Origin: an uncultured Alphaproteobacteria bacterium
GTDB lineage: Bacteria; Pseudomonadota; Alphaproteobacteria; Rhizobiales; Rhizobiaceae
NCBI GenBank assembly: GCA_929200335.1
Contig: CAKMZG010000070.1
Span: 1-9,666, forward strand
Reading direction: 5' to 3'
DNA: 9,666 bases
Positions 6,638 through 9,666 of the stretch are shown here, piece by piece. Every line of letters starts with the position of its first letter. Position 1 is the first letter of the stretch. Both the position numbers and the translations under genes were made by a program. The notes beneath the pieces were generated by a model that was given only the letters and a program-made list of their open reading frames with translations, ran no database searches and had not been told where the DNA came from.

Positions 6638-7027
6638 CTATGCGTTTGGTGTCCAAGCCTCGTATTGTTTATCGTCTAAGCAAGCGTCAGCAGTACGTAG
6701 GCTTTTGGGGCGGTAGGCTTTTGAAGAGCCTGTTGGGTTTAATTGATGCTCTAATTCCCACTCTTTGGGCATATAAGTATCTTCAGCAGGAGAAACATCT
6801 GTACGGTGATGCATCCAACCATGCCAACCGGCTGGGATAGCACTAGCATCACTAATGCCACTATAGATTACCCAACGTCTTGGTCTATTGTCAAATGTAT
6901 CGCCTTGGTAATACACATTACCATTTTTATCTTCGCCGACTTTTGTACCCTTGCGCCATGTAAAGAAGCGAGTACCAAGGGTTTGACCGTTCCACCACGT
7001 GAAAAACTGAAGTAAAAAGCGTTTCAT
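6638..7027 (-). CDS. NADH:ubiquinone oxidoreductase subunit NDUFA12 family protein
   Basis: The 129-residue product matches the NDUFA12 (B17.2) family, a complex I accessory subunit shared by mitochondria and alphaproteobacteria, thought to stabilise the junction of the peripheral and membrane arms. Visible marks: an N-terminal aromatic-rich segment (FLLQFFTWWNGQTLGTRFFTWR), VGEDKNGNVYYQ, the hallmark RRWVIYSG..DASAIPAGWHGWMHH (50-74), then WELEHQLNPTGSSKAYRP and a YEAWTP end. There is no signal peptide or membrane helix, consistent with a peripheral cytoplasmic-side subunit. AGGCAGG (7034-7040) is a good ribosome binding site 6 bases before the ATG. The core nuo genes are not in the window, as is usual for this gene. 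Confidence 0.92.
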   Translation of the reverse strand: MKRFLLQFFTWWNGQTLGTRFFTWRKGTKVGEDKNGNVYYQGDTFDNRPRRWVIYSGISDASAIPAGWHGWMHHRTDVSPAEDTYMPKEWELEHQLNPTGSSKAYRPKSLRTADACLDDKQYEAWTPNA

Positions 7028-7130
7028 TTTAAACCTGCCTAAATTGGTTGTTTTTTTATCATATAATCAAAATCAATAGAGATAATTTATACACATTTCT
7101 CTCAAATCGAAAATGACCATATAGTAGTAA

Positions 7131-7146
7131 GGCTAAAAGTTTAGCC
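7131..7146 (-). terminator. Hairpin downstream of gatB, possible terminator
   Basis: GGCTAAA (7131-7137) and TTTAGCC (7140-7146) are perfect complements. On the - strand the stem follows the gatB stop by 16 bases and is trailed by TTACTACTAT, only moderately T-rich. It would suit a weak intrinsic terminator for gatB; the loop must open to four bases, leaving a 6-pair stem. Confidence 0.45.
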
Positions 7147-7162
7147 CAAAATTCTCATCAAA

Positions 7163-8662
7163 TCAGCTGTTTTCAATCTTCTTGCGCAAGATTTCGTTTA
7201 CAGCCTGTGGATTAGCCTTGCCGCCAGTGGCCTTCATCACCTGTCCAACGAACCAACCCACTAATTGAGGTTTCTCTTTTGCCGCAGTCACTTTATCAGG
7301 ATTTGCCGCAATTACCTCATCAACTGCTGATTCAATAGCACCAAGATCTGTTACTTGAACCATGCCACGGGCTTCAACAACTTCTTTGGGATCGCCACCT
7401 TCATTCCAAATGATCTCAAATAGATCTTTGGCAATCTTGCCAGAAATTGTGCCGTCCTTGATCAAATCAACAATTGCGCCCAGTTGATCTGCTGAGACTG
7501 GCGTCTCTTCAATACTTTGTCCAGCTTTATTTAATGCGCCCAAAAGGTCATTAATCACCCAGTTTGCAGCTAATTTACCATCACGGCCTTTCGCGACTTC
7601 TTCATAAAAGTCTGCGACAGATTTCTCAGAAACCAAAATAGACGCGTCATAAGGCGATAGACCAGACTTAATTAAGCGCTCACGCTTATCATCTGGCAAT
7701 TCTGGCAAGTTTGCTTTAATTGCCTCAACATAGGCATCATCAAATTCAAGCGGCAATAAATCAGGATCAGGGAAATATCGATAATCATGGGCTTCTTCTT
7801 TAGAGCGCATAGAACGAGTTTCACCTTTTGATGGATCAAACAAACGCGTTTCTTGATCAATCGTGCCACCATCTTCCAAAATGCCAATTTGGCGACGCGC
7901 TTCATATTCAATAGCTTGACCAATAAAACGAATAGAATTCACGTTTTTGATCTCACAGCGTGTGCCAAATTCACCACCAGGTGTGCGCACAGAAACATTT
8001 ACGTCCGCCCTTAGAGAACCCTGCTCCATATTACCATCACATGTACCAAGATAGCGCAGAATCGTACGCAATTTAGTAACATATGCCTTGGCCTCATCGC
8101 TTGAACGAATATCAGGTTTTGATACAATCTCCATCAAGGCAACCCCTGATCGGTTAAGATCCACAAAACTCATGGTTGGATGCTGATCATGCATAGATTT
8201 ACCCGCATCCTGCTCCAAGTGCAGACGCTCAATGCCAATTTCAACCTCATCAAATTGACCTTTTTTATCAGGCCCTACAGCAATCATAATCTTGCCCTCA
8301 CCCACGATAGGATCCTTAAATTGGGAGATTTGATAACCTTGTGGAAGATCAGGATAAAAATAGTTTTTACGATCAAAGACTGAACGATTATTAATTTGAG
8401 CTTTTAATCCAAGCCCAGTGCGCACAGCTTGGCTCACGCATTCTTCATTAATTACCGGCAACATGCCCGGCATTGCAGCATCCACAAGGGATACATTGGC
8501 GTTTTGTTCATTACCAAATTCGGTAGAAGCACCTGAGAACAATTTGGAACTACTGCTCACTTGAGCATGAACTTCCATACCAATAACCATTTCCCAATCT
8601 TGGGTGGCACCAGCAATAAATTTTTTCGGATCTGGGGTTCTAGTATCAACTAACGCGTCCAT
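7163..8662 (-). CDS. gatB: Aspartyl/glutamyl-tRNA(Asn/Gln) amidotransferase subunit B
   Basis: GatB is the tRNA-binding kinase/transamidase subunit of GatCAB, which converts misacylated Glu-tRNA(Gln) (and Asp-tRNA(Asn) where present) to the correct amide form using ammonia from GatA. The 499-residue length is typical. Motifs in order: WEMVIGMEVHAQVSSSSKLF, FDRKNYFYPDLPQGYQISQ, ERLHLEQDAGKS (146-156), FVDLNRSGVALMEIVSKPD (166-184), NMEQGSLRADVNVSVR (211-226), GTRCEIKNVNS (233-243), RSKEEAHDYRYFPDPDL (286-302), and the C-terminal YqeY-like helical tail ending GWFVGQVMKATGGKANPQAVNEILRKKI. GAAGAAGG (8669-8676) gives a strong ribosome binding site 6 bases before the ATG. The gatC and gatA genes are not in the window. 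Its presence implies that Gln-tRNA is made by transamidation in this organism. Confidence 0.97.
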   Translation of the reverse strand: MDALVDTRTPDPKKFIAGATQDWEMVIGMEVHAQVSSSSKLFSGASTEFGNEQNANVSLVDAAMPGMLPVINEECVSQAVRTGLGLKAQINNRSVFDRKNYFYPDLPQGYQISQFKDPIVGEGKIMIAVGPDKKGQFDEVEIGIERLHLEQDAGKSMHDQHPTMSFVDLNRSGVALMEIVSKPDIRSSDEAKAYVTKLRTILRYLGTCDGNMEQGSLRADVNVSVRTPGGEFGTRCEIKNVNSIRFIGQAIEYEARRQIGILEDGGTIDQETRLFDPSKGETRSMRSKEEAHDYRYFPDPDLLPLEFDDAYVEAIKANLPELPDDKRERLIKSGLSPYDASILVSEKSVADFYEEVAKGRDGKLAANWVINDLLGALNKAGQSIEETPVSADQLGAIVDLIKDGTISGKIAKDLFEIIWNEGGDPKEVVEARGMVQVTDLGAIESAVDEVIAANPDKVTAAKEKPQLVGWFVGQVMKATGGKANPQAVNEILRKKIENS

Positions 8663-8695
8663 TGATGACCTTCTTCAAACTGCTTAAAATCTCAT

Positions 8696-8723
8696 AAAAT
8701 CAGCTAACGGTTTAGCTGATTTT
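8696..8723 (-). terminator. Strong hairpin between the ExoR-like gene and gatB
   Basis: AAAATCAGCTAA (8696-8707) and TTAGCTGATTTT (8712-8723) form a perfect 12-base-pair stem with a 4-base loop and A/T-rich ends, the layout of an intrinsic terminator working in either direction. On the - strand it lies 113 bases past the ExoR-like stop, and ends in TTTT followed by ATGAG. It most likely ends transcription from the ExoR-like gene; because it is only 33 bases before the gatB start it might instead act in the gatB leader. The rest of the 174-base spacer holds no gene. Confidence 0.6.
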
Positions 8724-8836
8724 GCTATCTGTTCTATCTAAAGCTTTTGACAAATAGTGCAAGAGATTGAAGCTTGAATTTTGGGATTATTTTAAATTTC
8801 TAACCATCTTTATGAGCATTTAGCACCTTAAGACAA

Positions 8837-9666
8837 TTATTTATTCAAAACGCGATTAAAAATCAGCTCGTTGATATCTGGTTTATTTTGGCGCTTAGTA
8901 TCTTTTAAACCCATCCGAAGCTCAACACGACTGGATGAACGAGAAGCTGTATTATTTTTAGCAGCAGTATTTTTGCTACCTCTACGCAACCTGATTTTGC
9001 GATTGTGCAACAAACCCTGCTCCAAAATGGCGGTGGCTACATTGCGTTGTTGCTCATCAGCGGCACCATAAAGACTGGTATAAATCCCTTCCACCCACGG
9101 GCGATCATCAGGGTTGGCACGCATCATGGCATTGGTTGCCAAGGCAAGACCGAATTCTGGCGAATGCTCAACTCCATGGCCGTCAAACATTAATTGCCCC
9201 AAGAGCGCTGCTGCCTTTGGGTGCCCCTTACGGTTGGCCTTCACCAGCCAGCGTGCTGCCTGCACATAGTTTGGATTTTCTTTAGGGTGGCTCGTGTAAT
9301 ATTCACCCAACTCAAATTGCGCTTGAGCATTGCCAAAATAAGCAGAGGCGTGAAAAAGACGATTAGCCTCCCGCACATTTGTCTTGATAGGGCTGTCTGG
9401 AATACCCTTCTTCAAATATTGAGCAAGAGAAGCAAAAGCACCAGAAACCTGACGTTTATTCACCCGTTCAAAGCCAAATTTCTTATATTGTCGAGCGATG
9501 CCCAGAAACAATTGAAAGGCTTTATAATCATTCTTTTCAACACCTGTACCTTGTTGATATAATTGACCTAACTTCCAACGCGCGGCATTATGATTGTGTT
9601 TTGCAGCGATTTCCAAGGCGCTTATGGCCTCCTCATAATCACCAGCCTCAAGCGCTCTAAACCCTT
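8837..9666 (-). CDS. exoR: ExoR-like Sel1-repeat protein (5' end outside window)
   Basis: The frame is open to the right edge; 275 residues are visible, beginning GFRALEAGDYEEAISALE. The apparent start at TTG 9616 is internal and not used. Sel1-type repeats are seen at about 20-55 (AARWKLGQLYQQGTGVEKNDYKAF), 76-110 (YLKKGIPDSPIKTNVREANRLF), 112-147 (AQAQFELGEYY... QAARWL) and 148-180 (AAALLGQLMFDGHGV... GLALA). Spacing and phrases such as KKGIPDSPIK and NDYKAF resemble rhizobial ExoR, a periplasmic protein that binds and holds back the ExoS sensor kinase of the ExoS-ChvI pathway controlling exopolysaccharide, motility and host adaptation. The expected signal peptide is off the window. The last 55 residues (RKIRLRRGSKNTAAKNN... 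NRVLNK) are basic and low in complexity. A generic Sel1-repeat protein is the alternative. Confidence 0.68.
   Translation of the reverse strand, partial: GFRALEAGDYEEAISALEIAAKHNHNAARWKLGQLYQQGTGVEKNDYKAFQLFLGIARQYKKFGFERVNKRQVSGAFASLAQYLKKGIPDSPIKTNVREANRLFHASAYFGNAQAQFELGEYYTSHPKENPNYVQAARWLVKANRKGHPKAAALLGQLMFDGHGVEHSPEFGLALATNAMMRANPDDRPWVEGIYTSLYGAADEQQRNVATAILEQGLLHNRKIRLRRGSKNTAAKNNTASRSSSRVELRMGLKDTKRQNKPDINELIFNRVLNK

Noticed and set aside
6615..6656. TTG start extending the methyltransferase by 14 residues
   Set aside because: It overlaps the NDUFA12 gene, uses a rare start codon, and adds residues with no family match; the ATG at 6614 has its own ribosome binding site.
9614..9616. 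TTG as the start of the Sel1-repeat protein
   Set aside because: The frame stays open and repeat-like to the window edge (GFRALEAGDYEEAISALE), so the true start is outside.
1..9666. Possible new defence, mobile or biosynthetic system
   Set aside because: All sizable genes belong to recognised housekeeping families or a single orphan methyltransferase; there are no integrases, transposases, toxin-antitoxin pairs, direct-repeat arrays or other signs of an accessory island.

Overview
The window reads as ordinary chromosomal DNA of an alphaproteobacterium, most likely of the Hyphomicrobiales (Rhizobiales) group with an A+T-leaning genome. The evidence is the NDUFA12-type complex I accessory protein, the DUF2155 secreted protein, the run aroQ-accB-accC-aat, and an ExoR-like Sel1-repeat protein at the right edge. 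Placement below order level is not possible by eye. I see no phage genes, insertion sequences, CRISPR array, tRNA or rRNA genes, and no stretch over 300 bases lacks a gene.

Left part (1-1380): the last codons of a DinB-type DNA polymerase IV gene on the + strand, then a convergent class I aminotransferase gene on the - strand. The aminotransferase reading frame is broken near its C-terminal end by an apparent loss of about 20 bases. A 117-base divergent spacer holding a perfect 12-base palindrome separates it from the next gene.

Centre (1381-5305, + strand): a secreted DsbA-family thiol oxidoreductase, then aroQ (shikimate pathway), accB and accC (biotin carrier and biotin carboxylase of acetyl-CoA carboxylase, 8 bases apart, surely one transcript), and aat (N-end-rule leucyl/phenylalanyl transferase, 15 bases after accC). 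Small hairpins lie in the leaders of aroQ and accB.

Right part (5272-9666, - strand): read in its own direction, the order is an ExoR-like periplasmic regulator (5' end outside the window), a strong hairpin, gatB (amidotransferase subunit B), a hairpin, an NDUFA12-family gene, a class I SAM methyltransferase 23 bases downstream of it, and a secreted DUF2155 gene. The 3' end of the DUF2155 gene overlaps the 3' end of aat by 34 bases on the opposite strand.

The genes are mostly housekeeping: lipid precursor synthesis, aromatic amino acid synthesis, protein turnover, tRNA-dependent amidation, envelope redox and respiratory chain assembly. I found no convincing new multi-gene system. The points worth a second look are the broken aminotransferase, the methyltransferase lying between NDUFA12 and DUF2155, the convergent coding overlap, the extra C-terminal cysteine pair in the DsbA-like protein, and the basic tail on the ExoR-like protein.
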